A stretch of DNA of 64,000 nucleotides from Streptomyces sp. AM 4-1-1 (GCF_029167625.1 NZ_CP119145.1:1798001-1862000); one strand, 5' to 3'; positions 17,159 through 26,820 are shown, numbered from the stretch's first letter. The notes: generated by a model not told the origin, from the sequence alone. Program-made: numbers and translations.

Positions 17159-18436
17159 TCAGTCGAGGTAGCCGCGGAGCTGGTCGGCGAAGGCGTGGTC
17201 GCGCAGCTTGTTGAGGGTCTTGCACTCGATCTGGCGGATGCGTTCACGGGTCACGCCGAAGATCCGGCCGATCTCCTCAAGGGTGCGGGGCCGCCCGTCG
17301 GCCAGCCCGTAGCGCAGTTGGATCACCTTGCGTTCGCGTTCGCCCAGTGTCGAGAGCACCACGTCCAGGTGCTCGCGCAGCAGCAGGAACGCGGCGGACT
17401 CGACCGGGGACGTGGCGTCGCCGTCCTCGATGAGGTCGCCGAAGGAGACGTCGTCCTCCTCGCCGACCGGGGCGTGCAGGGAGACGGGTTCCTGAGCGAG
17501 GCGGAGGACTTCGCCGACGCGCTCCGGGGACAGGTCGAGCTGGGCAGCCACCTCCTCGTTGCTGGGCCGGCGGCCGTGCTCCTGGAGCATTCCTCGCTGG
17601 GCGCGCACCACGCGGTTGATCAGCTCGACGACGTGGACCGGGACCCGGATCGTGCGGGCCTGGTCGGCGAGGGCGCGGGACATGGCCTGTCTGATCCACC
17701 AGGTCGCGTACGTCGAGAACTTGTAGCCCCGGGCGTAGTCGAACTTCTCGACCGCCCTGATCAGTCCGAGGTTTCCCTCCTGGACGAGGTCGAGCATCGT
17801 CAGTCCCCGGCCGACATAGCGTTTGGCGACGGAGACGACGAGCCGGAGGTTGGCCTCGATGAGCCGGCGCTTGGCCACCCGGCCCATCACGACCAGCCGG
17901 TCCAGATCGACGGCGAGCCGGGAGTCGGGATCGGAGGTCCGGGCCAGCTTCTCCTCGGCGAACAGACCGGCTTCGACGCGGCGGGCCAGCTCCACCTCCT
18001 CGGCGGCCGTGAGCAGCGGGATGCGGCCGATCTCCCGCAGGTACTGGCGGAACAGGTCGGAGGACGGGGGGCCGGTGTCCGGACGGCCGCGCCGCTCGGA
18101 CGGTCCCGGCGGGTGCGCCGACTCCTCCAGCACCGTGGACCCGGGCGCGGGGACGGGTGACGGGCCGGGTGGCGGCGGGTCCACGGCTTCCGGATGGTGC
18201 GCGGGCCGCTTCTGTGTGGGGATCGCCGAGACGTGCTCGGTCTTGGTCACGGTCCGGGTCTGCACGGGGGCGACCTCCAGGTGATCGCTGCCGGACCGCG
18301 GGATGGGCGGCCCGCCGTCGGCGGGTCGGACGCGCTCCGATGACTCAGGCACCACCACCAGTGTGGGGTACGACACAGCGCCGCCACGAGGGGCGTGCGC
18401 CACCTTTTTGCGGCCGGTACGTGACCGCGTGGTCAC
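17159..18436 (-). CDS. hrdA: Principal-type (group 2) RNA polymerase sigma factor, HrdA-like
   Basis: Sigma-70 family factor of 425 residues that directs RNA polymerase to -10/-35 promoters. The first 120 residues are low-complexity and Pro-rich. Region 1.2 begins at [16 protein letters not shown], region 2 carries [36 protein letters not shown] and [13 protein letters not shown], region 3 follows, and region 4 ends with [20 protein letters not shown] and KTLNKLRDH. It lacks the long region 1.1 of HrdB. The hrdA assignment rests on its place next to dnaG, as I recall for Streptomyces coelicolor. The GTG at 18436 has no strong ribosome site, and shorter starts at downstream GTGs are possible. 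Confidence 0.85.
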   Translation of the reverse strand: MTTRSRTGRKKVAHAPRGGAVSYPTLVVVPESSERVRPADGGPPIPRSGSDHLEVAPVQTRTVTKTEHVSAIPTQKRPAHHPEAVDPPPPGPSPVPAPGSTVLEESAHPPGPSERRGRPDTGPPSSDLFRQYLREIGRIPLLTAAEEVELARRVEAGLFAEEKLARTSDPDSRLAVDLDRLVVMGRVAKRRLIEANLRLVVSVAKRYVGRGLTMLDLVQEGNLGLIRAVEKFDYARGYKFSTYATWWIRQAMSRALADQARTIRVPVHVVELINRVVRAQRGMLQEHGRRPSNEEVAAQLDLSPERVGEVLRLAQEPVSLHAPVGEEDDVSFGDLIEDGDATSPVESAAFLLLREHLDVVLSTLGERERKVIQLRYGLADGRPRTLEEIGRIFGVTRERIRQIECKTLNKLRDHAFADQLRGYLD

Positions 18437-18799
18437 CGGGGGCGTCGCCCGGGGACCTGAAGGGACGAGGCGGACCCGCGGGGGCGTCGGAGCGCGACGG
18501 GGTCACCGGGGCGCCGGGGGTGTCGGGGGCGCCGGGGCGGGGGTGCCGGGGCACCGGGGCCGGGGTGCTTCGGGCACCGGGGCGGGAAGCCGAGGTGTCG
18601 TCGGAGCACGACGGAGGTATCGGGACGCCGCCGCGAGCGCGGCGGAGATCGTGAGCGCGACGGGAGACCGGCAGAGGAATCGGGGGGCCGCCGGAACCCA
18701 CAGAGACGGGGGGCCGCCGGGGCGCGACAGAGACCAGGGCGCCGCCGGGGCGCCACGAAGACCGGAGTGCCGCCGCGGCGCGGCGAAGGACCCGGGCCC
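18437..18799. other. hrdA-dnaG spacer, repeat-rich
   Basis: A 363-base gap of more than 75% GC with no credible gene. It must hold the hrdA promoter, but no -10/-35 pair stands out. It is built of short GGGG/GCCG-rich words, including runs such as GGCGCCGGGG repeated near 18505-18560, and ends in the four 28-bp repeats listed separately. Confidence 0.5.
18678..18788. repeat. Four degenerate 28-bp tandem repeats
   Basis: Units at 18678-18705, 18706-18732, 18733-18760 and 18761-18788 share the pattern ACCGGGGGGCCGCCGGGGCG followed by a short tail ending in A(C/G)A(G)AG or CGAAG. They end 12 bases before the dnaG stop codon. Variation among units suggests an old minisatellite. Confidence 0.6.
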
Positions 18800-20725
18800 T
18801 CAGAGCGCGGCGGTGCCGTTGTTGCGGAGCGACTGCGCGTACTGCTGGAGCACCCAGACCTCGTTCTGCGCCGCCGCCATCTGGTCGGGCGCGACCTTGC
18901 TGCCGAGACGGGCGAGGCTGCCCTGGACGTCGTGGATGCGGCGGTCGACGGCCCGCAGCCGGACCTGGACGAGCTGCATGCCCGCGTACGTCTCGTCGAT
19001 CGTCTTGCCGTGGAAGACCTCGACGGCCAGCTCGGTGACGAGGTTGCGCACGGTGTCGTCGGGCGCGGCGTCGAGGACCTTGGCCAGGTAGTCCCGGGGC
19101 TCGGGCACGCCCTGCTCCGCGCCGCCCGCCTCCTCGATGCACCGGCGGACCGCCGCGTAGGGCTGGGCCGTGAACTCGTCCGTGCCGTACGCGTCGAACG
19201 CCGGGGAGACCAGCGCGGGCCGCTGGAGGGCGAGCTTGAGGAGTTCGCGCTCGGTGCGGTGGGCGGGGCTGCGGAGGTTGAGCGCCGGGCCGGAGAGCGC
19301 GGGGCCCGACTGGACGGCCGGGTGGGAGGAGCCGCCCCGGGCCGGGGTCCGGGCGGGTCGGCCGGTCTGCCCGCCCGGCCCGCGTTCGCCCCGGTCGCGG
19401 GCCCAGCGGGCGAGCTGGGCGACCCGCTTGACCACGAACTGGGTGTCGAGGATGCCGAGCATCCCGGCCAGCTGGACGGCGACCTCGTGCTGCGAGGAGG
19501 GGTTCTTGATCCTGGCGACGACGGGCGCGGCCTCGTCGAGCGCGGCGCCCCGGCCGGCCGGGGTCTCCAGGTCGTAGCGCCCGACGATCTGGCGGAGCGC
19601 GAACTCGAAGAGCGGGGTGCGGGGTTCGACGAGGTCGCGGACGGCCTCGTCACCCTTGGCGAGCCGCAGGTCGCACGGGTCCATGTTGTCGGGTGCGATG
19701 GCGATGTACGTCTCGGCCGCGAACTTCTGGTCGTCCTCGAAGGCGCGCAGGGCGGCCTTCTGGCCGGCCGAGTCGCCGTCGAAGGTGAAGATGACCCGGG
19801 CGCTGCCGTTGTCCATCAGGAGCCGGCGGAGGATCTTGATGTGGTCGTTGCCGAAGGCGGTGCCGCAGGTCGCGATGGCGGTGGTGATCCCGGCGAGATG
19901 GCAGGCCATGACGTCGGTGTAGCCCTCGACGACGACGGCCCGGCTGGCCTTCGCGATGTCCTTCTTGGCGAGGTCGATCCCGTACAGCACCTGCGACTTC
20001 TTGTAGATCGCGGTGTCCGGGGTGTTGAGGTACTTCGGGCCGTTGTCGTCGTCGCGGAGCTTGCGGGCGCCGAAGCCGACGATCTCTCCGGAGGTGTCGC
20101 TGATCGGCCACATCAGCCGGCCGCGGAAGCGGTCGATGGGGCCGCGGCGGCCGTCCTGGGAGAGACCGGAGGTGATCAGCTCCTTGTCGGTGAAGCCCTT
20201 GCCGCGGAGATAACGGGTGAGGTGGTCCCAGCCCGCCGGGCTGTAACCGATGCCGAAGTGGGCCGCGGCCGCCTGGTCGAAGCCCCGCTCGGCGAGGAAC
20301 TTCCGGCCGATCTCGGCCTCCACCCCGTCCAGCTGCTCCACGTAGAACTGGGCGGCGGCCTTGTGCGCCTCGACCAGCCGGATGCGCTCGCCGCGCTGGT
20401 GGGAGGGGTTGTACCCGCCCTCCTCGTACCGCAGGGTGATGCCCGCCTTGGCGGCGAGGCGTTCGACCGTCTCGGAGAACGAGAGGTGGTCGATCTTCAT
20501 CACGAAGGCGATCGTGTCGCCGCCCTCCTGGCAGCCGAAGCAGTGGAAGAGGCCCTTGCCGGGGCTGATCTGGAAGGAGGGGGACTTCTCGTCGTGGAAC
20601 GGGCAGAGTCCCTTGAGGTTGCCACCGCCCGCGTTGCGCAGCTGTAGATACTCGGAAACGACGGCGTCGATCGGGACCGCGTCCCGGACCGCCTTCACGT
20701 CGTCGTCATTGATCCTGCCTGCCAC
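18800..20725 (-). CDS. dnaG: DNA primase
   Basis: Makes RNA primers for replication at the fork together with DnaB helicase. The 641-residue protein has the zinc-binding domain with C41, H44, C62 and C65 (LCPFHDEKSPSF ... FHCFGC), the polymerase core with IVGFGAR (about 215-221), and the TOPRIM motifs EGYTD (267-271) and FDGDSAG (315-321). A Pro/Gly-rich linker near residue 450 leads to the helicase-interacting C-terminal domain. Length and domain order are normal for actinobacteria. An ATG with normal N-terminus AGRINDDDVKAVRD fits. It lies between hrdA and a flavoprotein, all on the minus strand. Confidence 0.97.
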   Translation of the reverse strand: MAGRINDDDVKAVRDAVPIDAVVSEYLQLRNAGGGNLKGLCPFHDEKSPSFQISPGKGLFHCFGCQEGGDTIAFVMKIDHLSFSETVERLAAKAGITLRYEEGGYNPSHQRGERIRLVEAHKAAAQFYVEQLDGVEAEIGRKFLAERGFDQAAAAHFGIGYSPAGWDHLTRYLRGKGFTDKELITSGLSQDGRRGPIDRFRGRLMWPISDTSGEIVGFGARKLRDDDNGPKYLNTPDTAIYKKSQVLYGIDLAKKDIAKASRAVVVEGYTDVMACHLAGITTAIATCGTAFGNDHIKILRRLLMDNGSARVIFTFDGDSAGQKAALRAFEDDQKFAAETYIAIAPDNMDPCDLRLAKGDEAVRDLVEPRTPLFEFALRQIVGRYDLETPAGRGAALDEAAPVVARIKNPSSQHEVAVQLAGMLGILDTQFVVKRVAQLARWARDRGERGPGGQTGRPARTPARGGSSHPAVQSGPALSGPALNLRSPAHRTERELLKLALQRPALVSPAFDAYGTDEFTAQPYAAVRRCIEEAGGAEQGVPEPRDYLAKVLDAAPDDTVRNLVTELAVEVFHGKTIDETYAGMQLVQVRLRAVDRRIHDVQGSLARLGSKVAPDQMAAAQNEVWVLQQYAQSLRNNGTAAL

Positions 20726-20832
20726 GGGTGAAGTCTACGGGTGGCGTCGGACATCCCGACCCGGCGGGCGGGGAGGCGGGAATCCCGTGCCCCCGCCCCG
20801 CGCGGTACCGCCCGTGGCGGCCCGGAGACCGC

Positions 20833-22092
20833 TCAGAGCAGGGACTCCAGCGGCACCGAGGGGTCGGCCAGCGCGTCCGGGTCGATCCGCTGTCCGGCCC
20901 GTACGAGCCCTTGCACGGTCTCGGTGACGTCCCACACGTTGACGTTCATGCCGGCGAGCACCCGGTGGTCCTTCAGCCAGAACGCGATGAACTCCCGCTT
21001 GCCCGCGTCGCCGCGGATGACCACCTGGTCGTACGAGCCGGGCGGCGCCCAGCCCGAGTATTCGAGGCCGAGGTCGTACTGGTCGGAGAAGAAGTACGGC
21101 ACCCGGTCGTACGAGACGTCCTGGCCGAGCATGGCGCGGGCCGCGGCCGGTCCGCTGTTCAGCGCGTTCGCCCAGTGCTCCACGCGCAGCCGGGTGCCGA
21201 GCAGCGGATGCCGTACGGAGGCCACGTCGCCGGCGGCGTGGATGTCCGGGTCGGAGGTGCGCAGCGAGGCGTCGACTGCGATGCCGCCGCCCTCCTCCCG
21301 GGGGGCGATGTCGAGGCCCGCGGCCTCGGCGAGGGCGGTGCGCGGGGCGGCGCCGATCGCGGCGAGGACGTCGTGGGCCAGGTGCTCCTCGCCGTCGTCG
21401 GTGCGGGCCGCGAGGACCATGCCGTCCTGGCCGACGATCTCGCTGAGCCCGGCGCCGAAGTGGAAGCGGACGCCGTGCTCGCTGTGCAGGTCAGTGAAGA
21501 TCTGGCCCACCTCCGGGCCGATCACGTGGTGCAGCGGGGTGGCGGAGGGTTCGACGACGGTGACCTCGGCGCCGTAGCCACGGGCCGCCGCCGCGACCTC
21601 CAGTCCGATCCAGCCCGCCCCGGCGATCACCAGGTGGCCGTTGTCCCGGCCGAGAGCGGTGAGGACCTGGCGCAGCCGGTCGGCGTGGGCGAGGCGGCGC
21701 AGATGGTGGACGCCCGCCAGGTCCGTGCCCGCGATGTCGAGGCGGCGCGGTTCGGCCCCGGTGGCGAGCAGCAGCTTGTCGTACCGCAGGACGGTGTTGT
21801 CGCCGAGCTGGACGGACCGGGCCTCGCGGTCGATGGCGGTGACGGGCTGGCCGAGGTGCAGCTCGACGTCGGCTCCGGCGTACCAGGCCGGTTCGTGGAC
21901 GTAGACGCTGTCGCGCGCGTCCTTCCCGGTCAGATAGCCCTTGGAGAGGGGCGGGCGTTCGTACGGGTGGTCGCGTTCGTCGCCGACCAGGATGACCCGT
22001 CCCCGGAAACCCTCCGATCGGAGTGTTTCGGCTGCCTTCGCCCCGGCCAGTCCACCGCCGACGATGACGAACGTCCGATGTGCCTCGACCAC
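20833..22092 (-). CDS. NAD(P)/FAD-dependent oxidoreductase (ferredoxin reductase-like)
   Basis: A 419-residue flavoprotein of the BphA4/rubredoxin-reductase class. It begins with an FAD-binding Rossmann motif (FVIVGGGLAGAKAAETL), has ERPPLSKGYL, a second NAD(P)-binding motif (LVIAGAGWIGLEVA, about 145-158), the FAD-closing IHAAGDVA, and a C-terminal reductase domain (GLEYSGWAPPG). Such enzymes move electrons from NADH to ferredoxins or rubredoxins, often for cytochrome P450s; no ferredoxin gene is adjacent. The GTG at 22092 is chosen because GAGGAGG lies 7 bases before it; longer in-frame starts lack a ribosome site. Confidence 0.9.
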   Translation of the reverse strand: MVEAHRTFVIVGGGLAGAKAAETLRSEGFRGRVILVGDERDHPYERPPLSKGYLTGKDARDSVYVHEPAWYAGADVELHLGQPVTAIDREARSVQLGDNTVLRYDKLLLATGAEPRRLDIAGTDLAGVHHLRRLAHADRLRQVLTALGRDNGHLVIAGAGWIGLEVAAAARGYGAEVTVVEPSATPLHHVIGPEVGQIFTDLHSEHGVRFHFGAGLSEIVGQDGMVLAARTDDGEEHLAHDVLAAIGAAPRTALAEAAGLDIAPREEGGGIAVDASLRTSDPDIHAAGDVASVRHPLLGTRLRVEHWANALNSGPAAARAMLGQDVSYDRVPYFFSDQYDLGLEYSGWAPPGSYDQVVIRGDAGKREFIAFWLKDHRVLAGMNVNVWDVTETVQGLVRAGQRIDPDALADPSVPLESLL

Positions 22093-22357
22093 TTGTTGCC
22101 TCCTCGGTGCGTACTGCGCGGCGCCATCCAGGCTGCGAGCGTCCCGCACGCAGCGTAACGGCGAAAGGGGGTGTGGCCCGATCAGGTCACGCCCGGAGGA
22201 CTTCCGTCCGGATCGGGCCGGACCTGGTCGGACCGCATCGGGATCGGCCGGGACAGGCCGGAGCGGGCCGGGACCGGTGAGCGGCGTGAGGTGTGTGGGG
22301 CCGGTGGGACGGGACCGGATGTGTGGGGTCGGTGGGCCCGTGGGGACGCGGGGAAGG

Positions 22358-23668
22358 TCAGTGGCGTGGGGCTGTGAGGGTTTCGTGGAGGGAGCGGGCC
22401 GACGCGTCGGTGAGGGCGGCGATCTGGTCGACGAGGACCCGCTTGCGGGCCCGGTCGTCGCGAGCGGCGTCGTACAGCGACCGGAACTGCGGCTCCAGTC
22501 CCTCCGGGGCGCGCGCCGTGAGCGCGGCGGCGAGTTCGGCGATGACGATCCGCTGGTCGGCGCGGATGGCCTCCTGCTCGGGGCGCTGCATGACGTAGCG
22601 GTCGGCGACCGCCTTGAGAACGGCGCATTCGTTGCGGGTCTCGCGGGGGACGACGAGTTCGGCGGCGTACCGGCTGAGACGTCCGGTGCCGTACCGCTCC
22701 CGGGTTGCCGTCTCGGCGGCGTAGCAGAACCGGCCGATGAGCTGGCTCGTCGCGTCCTTCAGCCGGGCCTGGGCGACGGCGGAACCGTCGTAGCCGTGCG
22801 GCCACCATTCCTGCTCGACGAGGCGGTCGAGGGCGTCGGCCAGCTCCTGCGGATCGGTGTCCCTGGGCACGTACCGCCCGATGGCGACGGCCCAGATGTC
22901 GAGGCGTTCCGGTTCGGCGAAGAGGCAGTTCGGGTCGATGTGCCCGGCGTGCAGCCCGTCCTCGAAGTCGTGCACGGAGTACGCGACGTCGTCGGCCCAG
23001 TCCATGACCTGGGCCTCGAAGCACTTGCGGTCGTGGGGCGCGCCCCGGCGGGCCCACGCGAAGACCGGCAGATCGTCCTCGTACACCCCGAACTTGGGTG
23101 ACCCGGGGTCGGTCGGGTGCGCGGCGCGCGGCCAGGGGTACTTGGTGGCGGCGTCGAGGGCGGCGCGGGTGAGGTTGAGTCCGACGCTGACCAGCTCGCC
23201 GGTCCGCTCGTCGGGCACGAACCGCTTGGGTTCGAGCCTGGTCAGCAGGCGCAGCGACTGGGCGTTGCCCTCGAAGCCGCCGCAGTCGGACGCGAAGTCG
23301 TTGAGGGCCTGTTCGCCGTTGTGCCCGAACGGCGGGTGGCCCATGTCGTGGGCGAGGCAGGCGGTCTCGACGAGGTCGGGGTCGCAGCCGAGGGCGGCGC
23401 CCAGCTCGCGGCCGACCTGGGCGCACTCCAGGGAGTGGGTGAGCCTGGTCCGGGGGCTGGCGTCCCAGGCGGAGCTGCGGGTGCCGGGGGTGACGACCTG
23501 GGTCTTCCCGGCGAGCCTGCGCAGCGCGGCGGAGTGCAGGACCCGGGCGCGGTCGCGTTGAAAGGCGGTGCGGCCGGGGCGCTTGTCGGGCTCGGTGTCC
23601 CAGCGTTCGGTGTCGGAGTCCCCGTAGCCGGGGGCCTCTGTCTCGTGGGTGCCCTGCGTACCGTCCAT
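22358..23668 (-). CDS. dgt: Deoxyguanosinetriphosphate triphosphohydrolase-like protein
   Basis: HD-domain dNTPase of 436 residues that splits dGTP (and often other dNTPs) to nucleoside and triphosphate. The metal-binding residues are visible in [16 protein letters not shown] (first His), [17 protein letters not shown] (His-Asp) and [17 protein letters not shown] (last Asp). The length fits type-2 Dgt proteins. The ATG at 23668 gives a start just before the polar N-terminal tail; longer reading upstream runs into repeat DNA and is rejected. It lies upstream of the flavoprotein gene, with a 265-base repeat-rich gap, and close to dnaG as in other actinobacteria. Confidence 0.93.
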   Translation of the reverse strand: MDGTQGTHETEAPGYGDSDTERWDTEPDKRPGRTAFQRDRARVLHSAALRRLAGKTQVVTPGTRSSAWDASPRTRLTHSLECAQVGRELGAALGCDPDLVETACLAHDMGHPPFGHNGEQALNDFASDCGGFEGNAQSLRLLTRLEPKRFVPDERTGELVSVGLNLTRAALDAATKYPWPRAAHPTDPGSPKFGVYEDDLPVFAWARRGAPHDRKCFEAQVMDWADDVAYSVHDFEDGLHAGHIDPNCLFAEPERLDIWAVAIGRYVPRDTDPQELADALDRLVEQEWWPHGYDGSAVAQARLKDATSQLIGRFCYAAETATRERYGTGRLSRYAAELVVPRETRNECAVLKAVADRYVMQRPEQEAIRADQRIVIAELAAALTARAPEGLEPQFRSLYDAARDDRARKRVLVDQIAALTDASARSLHETLTAPRH

Positions 23669-24079
23669 GATCTCGACAGTAGACGGCCGGGCCGACGGTG
23701 AGGGGGTCGGGCGGATGTCGTGAGCGTCTCGTTCACCGGGAATTCGCGTAGGCGTGGGCGGGAGAGGGGGTGAGCAAGCCGGGGCGGTGGGGGCGCGGGA
23801 CCGGGGACCGGGAACGGGTCGCGGGAGCGGGGACCGGGAACGGGTCGCGGGAGCGGGGACCGGGAACGGGTCGCGGGAGCGGGGACCGGGAACGGGTCGC
23901 GGGAGCGGGGACCGGGAACGGGTCGCGGGAGCGGGGACGGCGAAACCGGCGGTGGGCGCGAATCCGGACGGTGGGCGGCGAACTCTTTCGCTCCTTCGGT
24001 CGTCTGATCCTGTGGGGCGGTGCGACAGGGCGGGCCGCCGGAACCGGGCAGGACCCGGCAGGACTGGGCAGGGGGCTCC
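23669..24079. other. Divergent gap between dgt and SanA-like gene
   Basis: The gap must hold promoters for both directions. Its middle is the five-copy 26-bp minisatellite; a lower-GC patch at about 23955-24005 (GCGAACTCTTTCGCTCCTTCGG) is the most promoter-like part for the plus-strand gene. No gene is supported here. Confidence 0.4.
23803..23938. repeat. Perfect 26-bp minisatellite, five copies plus a partial
   Basis: The 26-bp unit GGGGACCGGGAACGGGTCGC + GGGAGC occurs five times without a change at 23803-23828, 23829-23854, 23855-23880, 23881-23906 and 23907-23932, followed by a 6-base partial unit. The period is not a multiple of 3 and no gene spans it. Perfect identity points to recent expansion, so copy number is likely to vary among strains. 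Confidence 0.97.
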
Positions 24080-24802
24080 GTGCGACTGGAGAAGGAACGG
24101 CCGACGGGACCGCCGGCGGGGCGGTTCCCCGTCCGGTCGCGGCCTCGGCTGCCGCGCACGCGGCGGGGGCGGCGTCGGGTGGTCCAGGCGGTGATGATCC
24201 TGTGCGTGCTGGCGCTGACGCCCATGACGTGGATGTACACGGCGGCCGGGGCACGGGTCGGGACCACCGCCGACGCGCCCTCGCGGCAGGTCGCCGTGGT
24301 GTTCGGGGCCGGTTTGTGGAAGGGCAGGCCGTCGCCGTACCTCGCGCACCGGCTGGACGCCGCCGTCGAGCTGTACCGGACGGGGAAGGTACGGGTGGTC
24401 CTCGTCACCGGGGACCACGGGCGGGAGGAGTACGACGAGCCGGACGCCATGCGGACGTATCTCACCGCGCACGGCGTGCCGGACCGGCGGATCGTCAGCG
24501 ACTTCGCCGGGTTCGACACCTGGGACTCATGTGTGCGGGCCAGGAAGATATTCGGCGTCGACCGGGCGGTCCTGGTCAGTCAGGGGTTCCACATCCGGCG
24601 GGCGGTCACGCTGTGCCGGGCCGCCGGGATCGACGCGTACGGGGTGGGGGTCGACGCCGTGCACGACGCGACCTGGTACTACGGCGGCGCGCGGGAGGTG
24701 TTCGCGGCGGGGAAGGCGGCGCTGGAGGCCGCGTTCAAGCCCGATCCGCGATTCCTGGGGCCGACGGAGGCGGGCGTGGGAGAGGCGCTGGCGGCGGGCT
24801 GA
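24080..24802 (+). CDS. SanA/YdcF-like membrane protein (DUF218)
   Basis: A 240-residue protein with one N-terminal membrane segment ([20 protein letters not shown], about 36-55) and a periplasm-side DUF218 domain: [38 protein letters not shown], the [16 protein letters not shown] block and [13 protein letters not shown]. coli SanA of this family affects vancomycin permeability and the envelope barrier; the biochemical activity is unknown. The GTG at 24080 is supported by AGGGGG a few bases upstream and excludes a low-complexity extension. It appears to be a single-gene unit. Confidence 0.85.
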   Translation: MRLEKERPTGPPAGRFPVRSRPRLPRTRRGRRRVVQAVMILCVLALTPMTWMYTAAGARVGTTADAPSRQVAVVFGAGLWKGRPSPYLAHRLDAAVELYRTGKVRVVLVTGDHGREEYDEPDAMRTYLTAHGVPDRRIVSDFAGFDTWDSCVRARKIFGVDRAVLVSQGFHIRRAVTLCRAAGIDAYGVGVDAVHDATWYYGGAREVFAAGKAALEAAFKPDPRFLGPTEAGVGEALAAG

Positions 24803-25046
24803 GCGTGAGCCGGGCGTGGTTTCGGGTGTGGGACCGAACAGGGGAAACCGAACGCAAATTCGGGTGTGGGACCGGGCGGAGCGGGATGGGACCGCGCGTG
24901 GATGCGGCGGGGACCGGATGTGGATGCGGCGGGGACCGGGTGTGGTCGTGCGGAGCCGGCCGGGAGGCCGCGAGGCCGCGCGCCCGGTGCGCCCCGGGTG
25001 GTCGAGCACCCGGAGCACCCCCGATGGTCGCGGCGGCGGGCACCGG

Positions 25047-25388
25047 TCACAGCGGTGCGATGGGAGCGGTCTCGGCCGACACCCAGCCGAGGTAGGCGGC
25101 GCTGCCGCGTACCACCGGCAGGGCGATGATCTCCGGGGTCTCGTAGTCGTGCGCCGCCTGGATGTGGGCCTCCAGTTCGTCGTACCGCTCGGACGTCGTC
25201 TTGAACAGCACCTGCCACTCCTCGGCGGTCTCGATGGCGTTCTGCCACCGGTAGACCGAAGTGACGGGCGCGGAGATCTGGGCACAGGCGGCGAGTCGTG
25301 CCTCCACGACGCCCTGCGCCAGCTCCTGGGCCTTCTCCTCGCTGTCCGTCGTGGTCAGTACGGTCAGCCAGGCGGACGGTGTCGTCAC
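25047..25388 (-). CDS. cutA: Divalent-cation tolerance protein CutA
   Basis: A 113-residue CutA1, which forms a very stable trimer resembling PII proteins. Visible family features are WLTVLTTTDSEEKAQELAQ at the N-terminus, LAACAQISAPVTSVYRW (copper-binding Cys region) and the C-terminal DYETPEIIALPVV plus YLGWV. Linked in E. coli to copper tolerance, but the general function is unclear. GTG 25388 is used: AAGGAG lies about 9 bases upstream and the start matches the family. A 244-base gap with short repeats (TTCGGGTGTGGGACCG twice) separates it from the convergent SanA-like gene. Confidence 0.93.
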   Translation of the reverse strand: MTTPSAWLTVLTTTDSEEKAQELAQGVVEARLAACAQISAPVTSVYRWQNAIETAEEWQVLFKTTSERYDELEAHIQAAHDYETPEIIALPVVRGSAAYLGWVSAETAPIAPL

Positions 25389-25480
25389 CTTCGGGCTCCT
25401 TCGTTCGAGGTCGGCGGGCCGGGTCCCCGCCGACCGGCACTCCCCGATTGTCGGTCCACGACGGCCGCCGTGCGGGCGTT

Positions 25481-26152
25481 TCAGGAACCGTACGGGCGCG
25501 CCGCCTTCGCCTCGCGCAGTGCCTGGCCCCACCAGACGAGCTGGTCGAGCAGCGTCTTCGCCGCCGCGTCGCAGCCCGCCGGGTCCAGGTGCCGGCCGTT
25601 GTCGTCGAACTGCGCGGCCGCGCTGTGGAACGACACCGTGTCCCGGATGCCGACGGTGTGCAGCTCGGCGAAGACCGTACGGAGGTGTTCGACGGCGCGG
25701 AGGCCGCCGGAGACTCCCCCGTACGAGACGAAACCGACCGGCTTGGCCTGCCACTCGGCGCGGTGCCAGTCGATGAGGCTCTTGAGCGACGCCGGGTACG
25801 AGTGGTTGTACTCGGGGGTGATGACGACGAACGCGTCGGCGGCGGCCAGTACCGGGGAGACCTTGACGAGTTCGTCGCGGACGCCCGCGGTGGGCTGGAA
25901 GGAGAGGGCGACCGGCAGGTCCACCTCGGCGAGGTCGACCAGCTCGGTGTCGATGTCCGAACGGCCGTCGGTGTGCGCGAGGAACCAGTCGGCGACGACG
26001 TGGCCGAACCGGCCATCGCGGTTGCTGCCGAGGATGACGGCCACCTTCAGTGGTGGGGTGGTGGGCGCGGACGCGGATGTGGTCGTGGGTGCGGTTACGG
26101 ATGTGATCGTGGGTGTGGAGGTGGGTGCGGAAGCAGTGATGTCGTCGTCCAT
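25481..26152 (-). CDS. NADPH-dependent FMN reductase family protein
   Basis: A 223-residue flavodoxin-fold reductase. After a 35-residue Thr/Ser/Pro-rich tail the core begins KVAVILGSNRDGRFG (FMN phosphate loop), followed by VVITPEYNHSYPASLKSLIDW, the hallmark of the family, and FVSYGGVSGGLRAVEHL. Relatives reduce FMN, quinones, azo dyes or metals using NADPH. ATG 26152 is preferred to ATG 26170 because a MerR-type dyad lies directly upstream, leaving little room for a leader; neither has a good ribosome site. The Thr/Ser-rich tail may be partly untranslated. It lies 92 bases upstream of cutA. Confidence 0.9.
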   Translation of the reverse strand: MDDDITASAPTSTPTITSVTAPTTTSASAPTTPPLKVAVILGSNRDGRFGHVVADWFLAHTDGRSDIDTELVDLAEVDLPVALSFQPTAGVRDELVKVSPVLAAADAFVVITPEYNHSYPASLKSLIDWHRAEWQAKPVGFVSYGGVSGGLRAVEHLRTVFAELHTVGIRDTVSFHSAAAQFDDNGRHLDPAGCDAAAKTLLDQLVWWGQALREAKAARPYGS

Positions 26153-26166
26153 GCGTGCAGGCTCGT

Positions 26167-26186
26167 ACATCGACCAAGGTCGAGGT
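26167..26186 (-). promoter_or_regulatory. MerR-type dyad overlapping the FMN reductase promoter
   Basis: ACCTCGACCTTGGTCGATGT (minus strand) is a near-perfect 20-bp inverted repeat. A TTGACC hexamer, a good -35, begins two bases upstream and overlaps its left arm. A dyad placed between -35 and -10 is the arrangement used by MerR-family activators. No merR gene is seen nearby. Confidence 0.45.
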
Positions 26187-26320
26187 CAAGCCACTTCCGA
26201 CGTGGCCTCGGGACGGGTCGACGCGTTCCGGGAACGCGGCCGGACCTTCCGGCACGACCGGGAGGTCCGGAAGGGAGCGGGAGGTCCGGAAAGGGGCGGG
26301 CCGGGGTCCGGCGGGGGAAC

Positions 26321-26818
26321 ATGGCTTTCATGCGCATCCATATCGAAGCCACGGACCTCCCGGGCCGCACCTGCGGCCCCGACAGCGACTTTCCCGGCGT
26401 CGGCAACGTCCATGTCGGCGTACAGCGCAAGGACCGGCCGGGCGAACTCCTCGGCCTGTACCCCGGCGACGCCGACTCGGCCTCCTGGACCCTGGACTGC
26501 ACCACGCTGATCACGCCGGACGGTGTCGAGGTCTCCGGCCCGTACGTACAGAACCGGCTCGGCGGCAGGTTCGTCTATCTGTCCTGGGGGTCGGTCGACC
26601 GGGCGGGGGACTTCACCATGTTCCGCCGGGCCAAGCTGATGTTCGCCGACATCGATCCGGCCGTCCTCGAAGCCGCCGTACGATCCGGTCATCTGACGGC
26701 GCGTCTGGGGCTCACGGACGCGAAGGGCGGGCCGCTCTGCGCCCGCGTGCGCCCGCCGCACGTAGCGTGGTCCGCCACCGAACGGACCGCCCGCGCGGAC
26801 CACACGCGGCAGGCATGA
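26321..26818 (+). CDS. DUF5990 family protein
   Basis: A 165-residue protein starting MAFMRIHIEATDLPGRTCGP. Conserved blocks are GNVHVGVQRKDRPGELLGL, SASWTLDC and FVYLSWGSVD. It looks like a small soluble beta-rich protein; families with this DUF are widespread in actinobacteria, with no known function. The ATG follows a GGGGG ribosome site at 7-8 bases. It is transcribed away from the FMN reductase, and both must have promoters in the 168-base gap between them. A hairpin lies directly after the stop. Confidence 0.75.
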   Translation: MAFMRIHIEATDLPGRTCGPDSDFPGVGNVHVGVQRKDRPGELLGLYPGDADSASWTLDCTTLITPDGVEVSGPYVQNRLGGRFVYLSWGSVDRAGDFTMFRRAKLMFADIDPAVLEAAVRSGHLTARLGLTDAKGGPLCARVRPPHVAWSATERTARADHTRQA

Positions 26819-26820
26819 CA

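Noticed and set aside
14962..17247. A 761-codon minus-strand frame opposite the ABC exporter
   Set aside because: Antisense shadow caused by third-position GC; composition is Arg/His/Gln-rich and it shows no domain, while the plus-strand frame is a clear exporter.
23803..23938. CRISPR array
   Set aside because: Units are directly joined without spacers, there are no cas genes, and the unit is not palindromic. It is a minisatellite.
22358..24472. 704-codon version of dgt extended across the 26-bp repeats
   Set aside because: The added 268 residues translate the minisatellite and are low complexity; dGTPase homology starts at ATG 23668.
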